DNA from: Shewanella abyssi | GTDB taxonomy: Bacteria; Pseudomonadota; Gammaproteobacteria; Enterobacterales; Shewanellaceae | NCBI RefSeq assembly: GCF_023284025.1 | Contig: NZ_JAKIKR010000009.1 | Coordinates: 1-64,000, forward strand | DNA length: 64,000 bases | Direction: 5' to 3' | Shown here: in pieces, positions 54,478 through 63,122 of the stretch | Numbering within the stretch: position 1 is the first letter of the stretch | How the letters are laid out: each line of letters opens with the position of its first letter | Position numbers and translations under genes: made by a program | The notes under the pieces: model-generated | What the model saw: only the letters and a program-made list of their open reading frames with translations | Told to the model about the DNA's origin: nothing | The model's database searches: none

Positions 54478-56349
54478 ATGAACTATTATTTTAGTAATTA
54501 TAAGTTTAATAGTACTAATCTTTGTTTATATAAAGACAAAGTATCTATCCAGATTCGGAGTAATGAGGCTCGGTTACTCTCGTTGTTGCTCAGCTCTACA
54601 GGTGAAATAGTTTCGAAGACAAAGATTTTGGATACAGTATGGTCAGGCAAGGTTGTCTCCGAACAAGCTGTATTTCAGAACATTAGCAGCTTACGTGTAA
54701 TCTTTGGTGAGCATGCAATCAAAACATTTTCAGGTAAAGGTTATCAATGGCAATTAACTGCACAAACTGAAACTGCATCTAAAAATGTGAAGTGTGGTGA
54801 CTTGCGTCAGGTGAATACTACATTTCGCAAAAGACAGGCTGTGGTAGCTGTACTCGGTGGTATTTTTATTTCATTGCTTGTGTCACTCTTTATCATTAAC
54901 AACGTAGAGCACCTTGATAATGAGCAGTTAGGCGTCGATATCAAGTTACTTCCTTTTTCGCTAGAAAGTGATTCTCAATCAGCAGTGGTTATAAATGATG
55001 AACTAGCTTTTCAGCTTAAAAGCATACTTTCATCTAGTCGGTACATTGAAGTGACGTTAGCTGCTGTTGATGTTTTATTTATGGATTATACCAATACACC
55101 TGATCAGTACTTCAGCCAATTAGTGGGGAAGGGTAATACGACTTTGGTCCTCTCTTCCAATATAAGTAAGCGTGGTGAGGCCTATTTCTTACGTTATGAG
55201 TTGCATGGGATAAGTGATAAATGGTCGGGAGAGTTTCAATCCCCTAGTATTGAAGGTGTCTTACAGCAATTGGCCATTCATCTGGAACGTGTGGCTAGTA
55301 CTCCTTCACTATTGGTTAATGATAAGCGCCATGATGTAAATCATTTGGAACTTGAGTTGTTACACCGTCGATTCCCTGCCGATGTGATTATCTTTGAACG
55401 TTTTATTGTTTCACTTCAAAACAGTGGGAATTTAAATAAGGCGCTAATACTGGCAGAAAAGCTTAAAAGTTTGACCCGGAATGACCTTTTGCATCATGCT
55501 AGAGCAGAGCTACTTCTTGGCAATATTTTAGTTGAACAGGGCTTATCGGATAGCGCTGAGCTTCACTTATCTGCAGCGCAAAGTTTATCTGCACAACTCG
55601 GCCATTTCCAATTACAAAGTGACATCGCGAAGTCACTATCTTTAGTTGGCCGTAACCGACAAAACTATCACGCGATATCAAAATATTTGCGACGTGCGAT
55701 GTACTTTGCCCGTAAGGCTGAAGATCCTGTTCGAGAGCTCTCAGCATTAAATTATTTATATATATTCAACTACAAATTAGGGAATAAAACCAAAGCCTTG
55801 TCATTGCTAGAAGAGGCTGAGTTGATATTGTACGGCTCAGGTTTACCTCAAGTGCATTATTCTCAGATATACCTACATAAAGCTATAAGCGCAGACAATG
55901 TTAATGATAAAGAACAATATTCTCGTGAACTTTTAGCGCTATACAGCCCGAAACAAGAAAATTGGTTAGTAAGTTCTGCACAAACACTGCTAGTCGAACT
56001 CCTAATCGAACAACAACGTTGGCAAGAAGCAAATAGCCTTTTTATTGATCATGATTCATTCACCATTACCGAAAGCTATTTAGTCGCAACGATCCTCCTA
56101 GCTCAAGAACGGATGTCTCAAGCCGCGATTTATGCTGCCCAATCCTTTGAAAAATCAACCATGGCAGGGGACCAACTAGCATCTCTCAATGCTGCATTAT
56201 TGCTCTTTACAGTTCATAGCGAGATGGGCAACCAATTGGAGCAAGCTCGATATAGAAAATATATTTCCGACAAATCAACGAAATTGTGGGCAGAAATAAA
56301 CCGTGACGCATTGTCTCAAGCTGGACTTTCTAATCGGATCACCTTTTGA
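54478..56349 (+). CDS. CadC/ToxR-type membrane transcriptional regulator with TPR-like C-terminus
   Basis: The 623-residue product starts with an OmpR-type winged helix (about 1-95) containing NEARLLSLLLS and WSGKVVSEQAVFQNISSLR, ending FSGKGYQW. A single membrane helix (about 120-142) follows. The large periplasmic part carries helical repeats of TPR type (about 290-600). Such ToxR-like proteins bind DNA directly from the membrane without phosphorylation. The convergent SUMF1-like gene is not an obvious target. The input signal is unknown. Confidence 0.83.
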   Translation: MNYYFSNYKFNSTNLCLYKDKVSIQIRSNEARLLSLLLSSTGEIVSKTKILDTVWSGKVVSEQAVFQNISSLRVIFGEHAIKTFSGKGYQWQLTAQTETASKNVKCGDLRQVNTTFRKRQAVVAVLGGIFISLLVSLFIINNVEHLDNEQLGVDIKLLPFSLESDSQSAVVINDELAFQLKSILSSSRYIEVTLAAVDVLFMDYTNTPDQYFSQLVGKGNTTLVLSSNISKRGEAYFLRYELHGISDKWSGEFQSPSIEGVLQQLAIHLERVASTPSLLVNDKRHDVNHLELELLHRRFPADVIIFERFIVSLQNSGNLNKALILAEKLKSLTRNDLLHHARAELLLGNILVEQGLSDSAELHLSAAQSLSAQLGHFQLQSDIAKSLSLVGRNRQNYHAISKYLRRAMYFARKAEDPVRELSALNYLYIFNYKLGNKTKALSLLEEAELILYGSGLPQVHYSQIYLHKAISADNVNDKEQYSRELLALYSPKQENWLVSSAQTLLVELLIEQQRWQEANSLFIDHDSFTITESYLVATILLAQERMSQAAIYAAQSFEKSTMAGDQLASLNAALLLFTVHSEMGNQLEQARYRKYISDKSTKLWAEINRDALSQAGLSNRITF

Positions 56350-56358
56350 ATAATATAG

Positions 56359-56380
56359 GAGCAGCGTGGATATGCTGCTC
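56359..56380. terminator. Weak hairpin between convergent genes
   Basis: GAGCAGC-N8-GCTGCTC forms a 7-bp stem without a clear T-run. Confidence 0.45.
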
Positions 56381-56396
56381 AATTGCGGGAAGTATG

Positions 56397-58052
56397 CTAA
56401 TTAAAAGATAGCCAATTAAGCTTCCATTGATCTGCTAATGCGGTAATTCTTAATGAATGGGTACCTTTTTGCAGAAAAATCTCTTTGCCTTTTACTGATT
56501 GCCACAGGCCTAAACCTCCGGTATCTGGCACCTTAAAGCTTGCCGAAGTTTGACCATTTATAGACATGTCAAATCCAGCACTATTGACTGAACTCGCTAC
56601 TCTATAGGTTAAACGATAAAGGCCGTCTTCTTTAATATTTACTTGGTATAGTGCCCAATTCCCCTGCCTAATGAAGCCCCATCCTGTAAGAAGTAGCCCG
56701 CCTGCCGTATCTTTGGTTTTCTCGACAAGCATGCCTGACATTGAGTTGTAATCTTCTGCTTGAATTTTACCTGGAATGGGCCATATCGTATCTTCAGTTG
56801 TTACCGGTTCGCTGTATTCACTGAACCTATCGCTATTGGCAGCGGCAACAGTGTAACTATGTTTACGAGGGAATGGCTTTGATACTATGTAATGAGGAGT
56901 TTTAATATCTGAAGCGATTTTTCTATACTGCCCTCCAAAAGCTTGTGTACTGTAGACGTTATAGCTTTCAGTATATCCATCAGTGTTATTTGCCCAAGAC
57001 AAACTGACCTCATCATTAACCTCATTTATTTTTAGACTGAGTGCTTTTGGTTTACGAGGGTAAGGAAGCAAATTTAGCCGAACTTTTCTTTCAGTTCTTT
57101 GTGCTTGCTTTAATGACTTTTCAAATGAGACGGCTGAAATAATCTCTGCGTTATCGTGATTTGATTCGATATCTAGAGCCAATCTAAATCCCTCAAGCAC
57201 ACCAGTAAAATCTGAAGGAATTGAAGATCTTTGTGTTGGCGAGAACTCGTACCAGTGCCAAGCGCCACCACGCAAGCCATTTTTATCACAACTTCCTGAC
57301 AACCAGGCGCTACCATCAGTTGGAGCATCGTTATAGTTGGCGTTATCACAATCGAGTACATATTCTTGTACGTTACCAATTAAATCATAGATCCCTAAAC
57401 TGTTAGGCTCATACATTCCTACGATACTGGAGTAACCTGAGGAATCATCACACGGGGTCAAGCCTATTGTGCCAATATAACTGGCACCAAAATCTTGTTG
57501 TGCTTTTTGTTCAGCTGTTTTATCTGCAATGTTGGCATATTCACAAATACGGGGGTCATTGGGTAAGTCACTGTAACGGTACTTGGTATGTTGCCCTGCT
57601 TTAGCAACATATTCCCATTCAGCTTCTGAAGGTAATCGGTAATGCTTTCCCGTTTTAGCTGAAAGCCAATCAGCGTAGGCAGAAGCAGTTGTAGCATTAA
57701 TACAAACCACTGGTTGATACTCATTGATGGTTAGTGCGTTATTATCCCATGAGCCTTTGCTCATATGGGCTATCCAGTTCTCAGTTGGTTGGTGGTAACA
57801 TTCTTTAGGTGTTTGATATCCAGTATCGTCTATAAATAGGCTGAACTCTTTAACTGTTACTTCATATTTGCCGAAGCGAAAGGAGTCGATGGTTACTTGA
57901 TGTACTGGCTGTTCATTGTCTTTTCCTTCGTTACGACCCATTAAAAATTGTCCATTTGGAATGGTTACTATAGGCGGCTCAATGAAAGCACCATGAGCCG
58001 AACCATTTGAAAATACCAAAGCCAATACTAGCGAAACTCTTTTGTAACCCAT
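56397..58052 (-). CDS. Secreted SUMF1-like (formylglycine-enzyme fold) protein with FN3 and CBM6 domains
   Basis: The product has 551 residues from ATG 58052 (AAGGA upstream). A signal peptide (about 1-21) precedes an FGE-sulfatase fold (about 25-295) with FLMGRNEGKDNEQP, LPSEAEWEYVAKAG and NVQEYVLD. The segment RGGAWHW (261-267) lacks the Cys that follows RGGSW in active formylglycine-generating enzymes. An FN3-like domain (about 328-418) and a CBM6-type domain (425-551) with AEDYN and the Trp/Gly-rich face follow. It is probably a non-catalytic carbohydrate-binding or surface protein rather than a sulfatase-maturing enzyme. It is convergent with the CadC-like regulator. Confidence 0.8.
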   Translation of the reverse strand: MGYKRVSLVLALVFSNGSAHGAFIEPPIVTIPNGQFLMGRNEGKDNEQPVHQVTIDSFRFGKYEVTVKEFSLFIDDTGYQTPKECYHQPTENWIAHMSKGSWDNNALTINEYQPVVCINATTASAYADWLSAKTGKHYRLPSEAEWEYVAKAGQHTKYRYSDLPNDPRICEYANIADKTAEQKAQQDFGASYIGTIGLTPCDDSSGYSSIVGMYEPNSLGIYDLIGNVQEYVLDCDNANYNDAPTDGSAWLSGSCDKNGLRGGAWHWYEFSPTQRSSIPSDFTGVLEGFRLALDIESNHDNAEIISAVSFEKSLKQAQRTERKVRLNLLPYPRKPKALSLKINEVNDEVSLSWANNTDGYTESYNVYSTQAFGGQYRKIASDIKTPHYIVSKPFPRKHSYTVAAANSDRFSEYSEPVTTEDTIWPIPGKIQAEDYNSMSGMLVEKTKDTAGGLLLTGWGFIRQGNWALYQVNIKEDGLYRLTYRVASSVNSAGFDMSINGQTSASFKVPDTGGLGLWQSVKGKEIFLQKGTHSLRITALADQWKLNWLSFN

Positions 58053-58281
58053 ATTCAATTCCTTTTTTGCTTATACTGTGGTTTGAATCCAAACCGCCAA
58101 TAAAAGTTGATTGAAGCAAGTAGTGCTACAAAAAGTCCTGAATATATTCAATAAATTTTCGGTTATAGAAAAATGATAGAAAATTTAGATAGCATGGTTA
58201 CTTATCATTATTGATTCAGCATGAAGTGGTGAACGAAACCTTCACCATGTGGAAAGTTCGTGTTTTTTAATGTTAATGTTA

Positions 58282-59389
58282 GCCGAATTCAAGATCTAAG
58301 TGCACCACATCAAATCATCTAAATACTTCTGCTGGTGTTTGGTAATTTAGTATCTTTCTTGGCCTGTTATTAATTAAGTTTACAATGGTTTCTAATTGTT
58401 CGCTTGTGACCGCTGAAAAGTCAGTTCCTTTAGGGAAGTATCTCCCTAAAAGGCCGTTGGCATGTTCGTTAGCTCCCCTTTGCCATGAGCTATAGGGATC
58501 TGCAAAGTAAATATCGATACCTACAGCGCTCTCAAGCTCTTTAAACGCACTAAACTCCTTGCCATTATCGAGTGTTAGCGTAAGCCTTTTCGCCTCAGGT
58601 AATGCTTGAAAAGCTTCAATTGATACACGGTTAAATGATGCCGCTTTTTTGTCATCGATTTTCTTTGCTATTAAGTATCGACTCTTCCTCTCTAGATGCG
58701 TTACAAAGTAACCAGAGCCCTTTTTCCCTTCAACTAGATCTCCTTCCCAATCACCGATACGACTGCGGGTATCTACGACCTGAGGCCTATCATGAATGCT
58801 GATCCTGCCTTTTATTTGACCACGTAAGTCACCGTATTTCCTTTGCTTTCTTCTGTTTTTATGCCTTTTTGCTAAGTAGCAATATAGGTTTCCAGAGTGC
58901 TTAAAGTCTTTAATAACCCATTGATAAATGGCCTCATGGCTAACATGAAAAAGAGGATCGTCAGGGTGTTCTAACTTTAGTCGACCCGAGATAGTCGCTG
59001 GAGACCAACCCCGCTTTAAAAGCGTAATAACTGTAGTGCGAAGCTTTATATTTGAGTATTTTTTTTGATGCCTGGGAATTTGCCTTCTAGCCAGTGCTTT
59101 TTCTTGAGCGGCATTATCGAAATAAGTGTATGTCAGAGGCTTATTTCGACTTATCTCTCGACTAATCGTCGTATGGTGACGCCCTATAAACCGTCCGATG
59201 GATCTTAAACTCTCACCTGAGTTAAAGCGGTAATAGATCGCTTTTCTTTCATACATGCTAAGGTGGTTGTAGGTCATCTTGGAGCTCCTCTGCTGTGTTA
59301 TGGTCGCACATAAACAGTAGCAGAAGCTTCAGGATGACTGTCTCTTCAATGAGTTAGTGGTAATGGTGCACTTGCATGTTGAACGCGGC
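58282..59389 (-). mobile_element. Complete IS30-family insertion sequence
   Basis: The element spans a transposase gene and 26-base terminal inverted repeats that agree at 21 of 26 positions. The left repeat is at 58282-58307 and the right at 59364-59389, both ending in AAGTGCACCA inward. No target-site duplication longer than one base is visible at the flanks. Confidence 0.85.
58315..59277 (-). CDS. IS30-family transposase
   Basis: The 320-residue product has the IS30 N-terminal HTH region (YERKAIYYRFNSGESLRSIG, then HHTTISREISR). The DDE catalytic domain follows, with WEGDLVEGK, TLDNGKEFS and the closing NNRPRKILNYQTPAEVF. The normal IS30 length and an intact frame suggest it may be functional. 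It lies wholly between the inverted repeats of the element. Confidence 0.95.
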   Translation of the reverse strand: MTYNHLSMYERKAIYYRFNSGESLRSIGRFIGRHHTTISREISRNKPLTYTYFDNAAQEKALARRQIPRHQKKYSNIKLRTTVITLLKRGWSPATISGRLKLEHPDDPLFHVSHEAIYQWVIKDFKHSGNLYCYLAKRHKNRRKQRKYGDLRGQIKGRISIHDRPQVVDTRSRIGDWEGDLVEGKKGSGYFVTHLERKSRYLIAKKIDDKKAASFNRVSIEAFQALPEAKRLTLTLDNGKEFSAFKELESAVGIDIYFADPYSSWQRGANEHANGLLGRYFPKGTDFSAVTSEQLETIVNLINNRPRKILNYQTPAEVFR

Positions 59390-59451
59390 ATTTTTATTTC
59401 AATGGCTGGCTATGTTTGTTATTTTTATTTCAATGGCTGGCTATGTTTGTT
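59390..59451 (+). repeat. Perfect 31-bp tandem duplication abutting the IS30 end
   Basis: The unit beginning ATTTTTATTTCAATGGCTGG occupies 59390-59420 and recurs exactly at 59421-59451. The first copy starts at the base after the IS30 inverted repeat. The rest of the gap to 59695 has no gene, but a GTGGCCGTT sequence recurs at about 59455 and 59631. Confidence 0.9.
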
Positions 59452-59695
59452 TATGTGGCCGTTCATTGGACATAATGAGAGCATTATCGGTATCATGCTT
59501 CAAATTCGATAACTGAATTCATTTATTTTATTACTGAAAATTAGTGCCGCGACACTTAATAAACGCATCGGATGCACTTTAAATGCTCATTTTTCGCCAA
59601 TTTTAGCCAAGTATTATTTGCCTGTTATGTGGCCGTTGGTATGATCATTATGTCTATTGAATTACTGGAAACACCAAGCTGGAGAACAACTTACT

Positions 59696-60547
59696 ATGTC
59701 TGAAAGATTACGAGTGAAACAGGCATCGCCTCTACTCTCTTTCCTCACCACCGAGCTAAAAGGCTGGAGTCGCAGCAAAATAAAACAACGGCTGACAACA
59801 GGATGCATAATCGTCAACGGTCAGCCTATCATGCGCCATGATCATGAGATCAACGTCGGCGATGACGTGGAAGTTCGGGCAACGGGGAAGAACGTGCAAC
59901 TTAAAGTCTCCCGGCTTGAAATCTTGTATTCGGACAACGATCTTATCGTCATCAACAAACCTGCTGGCTTGTTGTCAGTGGCAACAGCCAATGAAAACAA
60001 AGACCATGCGCTTGCCATTCTTCGCAAGCAGCTCACGCGTCCTAAGCGTACTGTTAATCTTTGGCCTGTACATCGGCTTGACCGTGATACATCGGGTGTT
60101 TTGATGTTTGCAACTTCTCGCGAGATGCGCGAAGCCGTTATGGATGGTTGGGCTGAGGCTGAAAAAACCTACCTTGCGGTGGTTGAGGGTTGCCCTAATC
60201 CGAGTCAAGGCACCATTGACCAACCCTTGAGAATAGATCCTGAGAAGTATCAAATGATAGTTGGTCCACATCCAGAAGCTAAAAAAGCCATTACGCATTT
60301 TAACACCCAGCGAACAGTGAGGGAGCGGTCATTGCTTGAAGTTCAACTGGAGACGGGTCGACAACATCAAATCCGTGCCCACATGGCTTGGCTAGGGCAT
60401 CCGCTGATTGGCGATCCCCGTTATGGAACTGAAGGCCCGCGCATGGGGCTGCATGCATTACGCCTGAGTATTACGCGACCAAAGACTGGCAAGCGACTCA
60501 CCTTCGAGACACCCGCACCGGATGACTTTCTTAATCTGCTCCGATAG
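59696..60547 (+). CDS. RluA-family pseudouridine synthase
   Basis: The 283-residue enzyme starts at ATG 59696 (GGAG upstream). An N-terminal S4-like RNA-binding segment (about 20-70) is followed by the RluA catalytic domain with INKPAGLLS, HRLDRDTSG (catalytic D129) and the later ETGRQHQIRAH. It converts uridine to pseudouridine in rRNA or tRNA; the target site cannot be predicted. A longer frame to a TTG at 59657 is unlikely. It is convergent with gltA, with a shared terminator. Confidence 0.9.
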   Translation: MSERLRVKQASPLLSFLTTELKGWSRSKIKQRLTTGCIIVNGQPIMRHDHEINVGDDVEVRATGKNVQLKVSRLEILYSDNDLIVINKPAGLLSVATANENKDHALAILRKQLTRPKRTVNLWPVHRLDRDTSGVLMFATSREMREAVMDGWAEAEKTYLAVVEGCPNPSQGTIDQPLRIDPEKYQMIVGPHPEAKKAITHFNTQRTVRERSLLEVQLETGRQHQIRAHMAWLGHPLIGDPRYGTEGPRMGLHALRLSITRPKTGKRLTFETPAPDDFLNLLR

Positions 60548-60635
60548 CAGCAAATTAACTCACCATGCGCACCATTAATGAAGTTATTATTGGCTGCCGA
60601 TGTCAATCAAGGTAAATGTTTGACGCAGGCAATAA

Positions 60636-60660
60636 AAAAGGCACTCAATGAGTGCCTTTT
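60636..60660. terminator. Bidirectional terminator between the pseudouridine synthase gene and gltA
   Basis: AAAAGGCACTC-AAT-GAGTGCCTTTT is a symmetric stem with A- and T-runs on both sides. Confidence 0.88.
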
Positions 60661-60685
60661 AGCTGTTAATTACTAACGAGGGTAA

Positions 60686-61975
60686 TTAGTCGCGTTTGTC
60701 TTTAGCAACAAAACTGCGCTCTTCAGCACCAGTATAAAGCTGGCGAGGACGACTGATCTTATGACCAGGCTGATCTAACATCTCTTTCCAATGTGCAATC
60801 CAACCGACAGTGCGCGCTAGGGCGAACAGTACAGTGAACATGCTTGTTGGAATACCGATAGCCTTCATGATGATCCCTGAGTAGAAATCAACGTTCGGGT
60901 ACAGCTTCTTAGACACGAAATAATCGTCTTCTAATGCGATACGCTCAAGTTCCATTGCTACATCTAACAGTGGATCATTGACGTTTAGCTCAGCTAGAAC
61001 TTCATGACACGTTTCGCGCATAACTTTAGCGCGCGGGTCAAAGTTCTTGTAAACACGGTGACCAAAGCCCATTAGACGGAAAGGATCTTCTTTATCCTTA
61101 GCGCGTGCAATAAACTCTGGAATACGGTCAACACTGCCAATCTCTTCAAGCATGTTTAAGCACGCTTCGTTTGCACCACCATGAGCCGGTCCCCAAAGAG
61201 ACGCGATACCCGCAGCGATACAAGCAAACGGGTTAGCGCCTGAAGAACCTGCTAAACGAACAGTAGAAGTCGATGCATTTTGCTCGTGATCAGCGTGAAG
61301 TATGAAGATACGATCCATAGCACGTTCGACGATTGGGTTAACTTTGTAATCTTCACATGGCACTGCAAACATCATGCTGAGGAAGTTACCAGCGTAACTT
61401 AAATCGTTACGTGGGTAGACAAAAGGCTGACCAATTGAATACTTGTAGCACATTGCTGCAATGGTTGGCATTTTTGACACCAAACGGTAAGCAGCAATTT
61501 CACGATGACGCTCGTCATTCACATCCAAAGAGTCTTGGTAGAATGCAGAAAGGGCGCCGGTAACGCCACATAGCATTGCCATTGGGTGAGCATCACGTCT
61601 GAAACCTCTAAAGAAGGCTGCAAGTTGCTCGTTCACCATGGTGTGGTTTTTAACTGTGTGTACGAAAGTGTCGTACTGTGCTTTATTCGGAAGCTCTCCG
61701 TAAAGCAACAAGTAGCATAAATCTAAATAATCAGAGTCTATTGCCAACTCGCCGATAGGGTATCCGCGATGAAGCAGGATCCCTTGTGCGCCGTCTATGT
61801 AAGTAATAGCTGATTCACAGGAGGCTGTCGCGAGAAATCCTGGATCGAAAGTAAAGTAACCTTTGCTACCTAGTTTACTGATGTCTATTACATCAAATCC
61901 TGCCGTTCCTTTCTTGATCGGCAAATCGATTGAATCGTTCCCTGGTAGTTCTAACTTGGCTATATTTTCAGCCAT
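60686..61975 (-). CDS. gltA: Citrate synthase (type II, hexameric)
   Basis: The 429-residue enzyme matches E. coli GltA (427). The active-site segments are [23 protein letters not shown] and [16 protein letters not shown], with the C-terminal RPRQLYTG. It condenses oxaloacetate and acetyl-CoA, the first TCA-cycle step. It is divergent from sdhCDA, so the intergenic region controls two TCA units together. Confidence 0.96.
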   Translation of the reverse strand: MAENIAKLELPGNDSIDLPIKKGTAGFDVIDISKLGSKGYFTFDPGFLATASCESAITYIDGAQGILLHRGYPIGELAIDSDYLDLCYLLLYGELPNKAQYDTFVHTVKNHTMVNEQLAAFFRGFRRDAHPMAMLCGVTGALSAFYQDSLDVNDERHREIAAYRLVSKMPTIAAMCYKYSIGQPFVYPRNDLSYAGNFLSMMFAVPCEDYKVNPIVERAMDRIFILHADHEQNASTSTVRLAGSSGANPFACIAAGIASLWGPAHGGANEACLNMLEEIGSVDRIPEFIARAKDKEDPFRLMGFGHRVYKNFDPRAKVMRETCHEVLAELNVNDPLLDVAMELERIALEDDYFVSKKLYPNVDFYSGIIMKAIGIPTSMFTVLFALARTVGWIAHWKEMLDQPGHKISRPRQLYTGAEERSFVAKDKRD

Positions 61976-62406
61976 ACCCCATTCTCCTTACTTCATTCTT
62001 ATTGAGTGCGGCTTATCAAACCCCAATACCTTACAGCGAATCCAGATCACATTTCAATTTAAATAAGCGTTTTAATTTGTTAGACCATGGTCTTAATTGT
62101 CAATAACCACCTGTTGCAACAGGGGCTTGGCATATTTTTTTACCAAAAAAACAAAATTTGCATAATGTGATGTTTGTATTTGACATTTCACCCACGTATA
62201 CTTGCTGCGGCTCAGATGAGCTGCAGACATTAGCGAATAGTTATCACTTTTTTACAACCTTAATTAGTGTTCGCTAAACTGTTAAATGTTTGTTTCAAGT
62301 TTTCTTTTGTGAAGAGCTTAAACTGTGACCTAGTTCGCAGATGGGGATCTGAACAAAAGCGGTTCATATAACAAAAATTAGCTCAATTGAGCAGAGTGAG
62401 CAGAAC
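61976..62406. other. gltA-sdhC divergent control region
   Basis: No gene is seen in these 431 bases. It holds a CRP-like site at 62324-62339 and several TGTTAA/GTTAA-type motifs that could bind ArcA, not resolvable by eye. Confidence 0.6.
62324..62339. promoter_or_regulatory. CRP-like site upstream of sdhC
   Basis: TGTGACCTAGTTCGCA matches TGTGA-N6-TCACA at 9 of 10 conserved positions. It lies 68 bases before the sdhC start. Confidence 0.5.
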
Positions 62407-62781
62407 GTGAAAAAGCAAAGACCTGTCCATTTAGATCTTCAGACTATGCAGTTCCCTGCAACTGCGATCGCGTCCATCCTACACCGTGTATCGGGCGTTA
62501 TTATGTTGTTTGCTGTCGGTATTCTTATCTGGTTGCTTAATGAATCATTAGCATCCGCTGAAAGTTTTGCTGGCGTCCAATCTCTTTTTGATAACTTTAT
62601 CGTTAAGTTTATCGTCTGGGGAATTCTTACCGCGTTGGGTTATCACTTGATAGTGGGTTTACGCCACTTAGTGATGGATGCCGGCTACTGGGAAGAATTT
62701 TCTTCAGGATTAACTTCAGCTAAAGTCGCTATAGCATTATCAGTAGTGTTTTCTATCATCGCGGGGATTTGGGTATGGTAA
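62407..62781 (+). CDS. sdhC: Succinate dehydrogenase cytochrome b556 subunit
   Basis: The 124-residue membrane anchor has three helices. SILHRVSGVIMLF holds the Ser/Arg of the quinone site, and GYHLIVGLRHLVMD carries the heme b ligand His (as H84 in E. coli SdhC). The start GTG at 62407 begins with MKKQRPVHLDL. It is the first gene of the sdhCDA(B) operon and overlaps sdhD by seven bases. Confidence 0.95.
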   Translation: MKKQRPVHLDLQTMQFPATAIASILHRVSGVIMLFAVGILIWLLNESLASAESFAGVQSLFDNFIVKFIVWGILTALGYHLIVGLRHLVMDAGYWEEFSSGLTSAKVAIALSVVFSIIAGIWVW

Positions 62782-63122
62782 CTAATGCAGCAAGCCTTGG
62801 ACGCAGTGGTGTCCATGACTTTATTCTTATACGTGCAAGTGCAGTAATTCTAGCCTGTTACACCATTTTCATGGTTGGTTTTATCGCATGTAGCTCTCCA
62901 TTGACGTTTGACGCATGGCACGGATTATTTAGTGCATTGCCGATGAAAGTCTTCACACTTCTCGCACTGGTTGCGATTCTAGTCCATGCATGGATAGGAG
63001 TTTGGCAGGTACTTACCGATTACGTTAAGTGTGTGTCATTACGTGGTGTGCTTCAGTTTGTTTTTGTCGTAGCCGCCTTCTCTTATATGGCTGCAGGCAT
63101 TTTAATTGTGTGGGGTGTTTAA
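62775..63122 (+). CDS. sdhD: Succinate dehydrogenase hydrophobic membrane anchor subunit
   Basis: From ATG 62775 the product has 115 residues, the same as E. coli SdhD. It starts MVTNAASLGRSGVHDFILIR and contains HAWIGVWQVLTDYVK, including the Tyr and Asp of the quinone site. The start overlaps the sdhC stop by seven bases, which fixes it over the upstream TTG. sdhA begins directly after its stop. Confidence 0.95.
   Translation: MVTNAASLGRSGVHDFILIRASAVILACYTIFMVGFIACSSPLTFDAWHGLFSALPMKVFTLLALVAILVHAWIGVWQVLTDYVKCVSLRGVLQFVFVVAAFSYMAAGILIVWGV

Noticed and set aside
58278..59392. Target-site duplication of the IS30 element
   Set aside because: Only a single matching base flanks the inverted repeats, so no duplication can be claimed.
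59390..59451. Start of a CRISPR array
   Set aside because: There are only two directly adjoining units with no spacer between them and no cas genes in the window.
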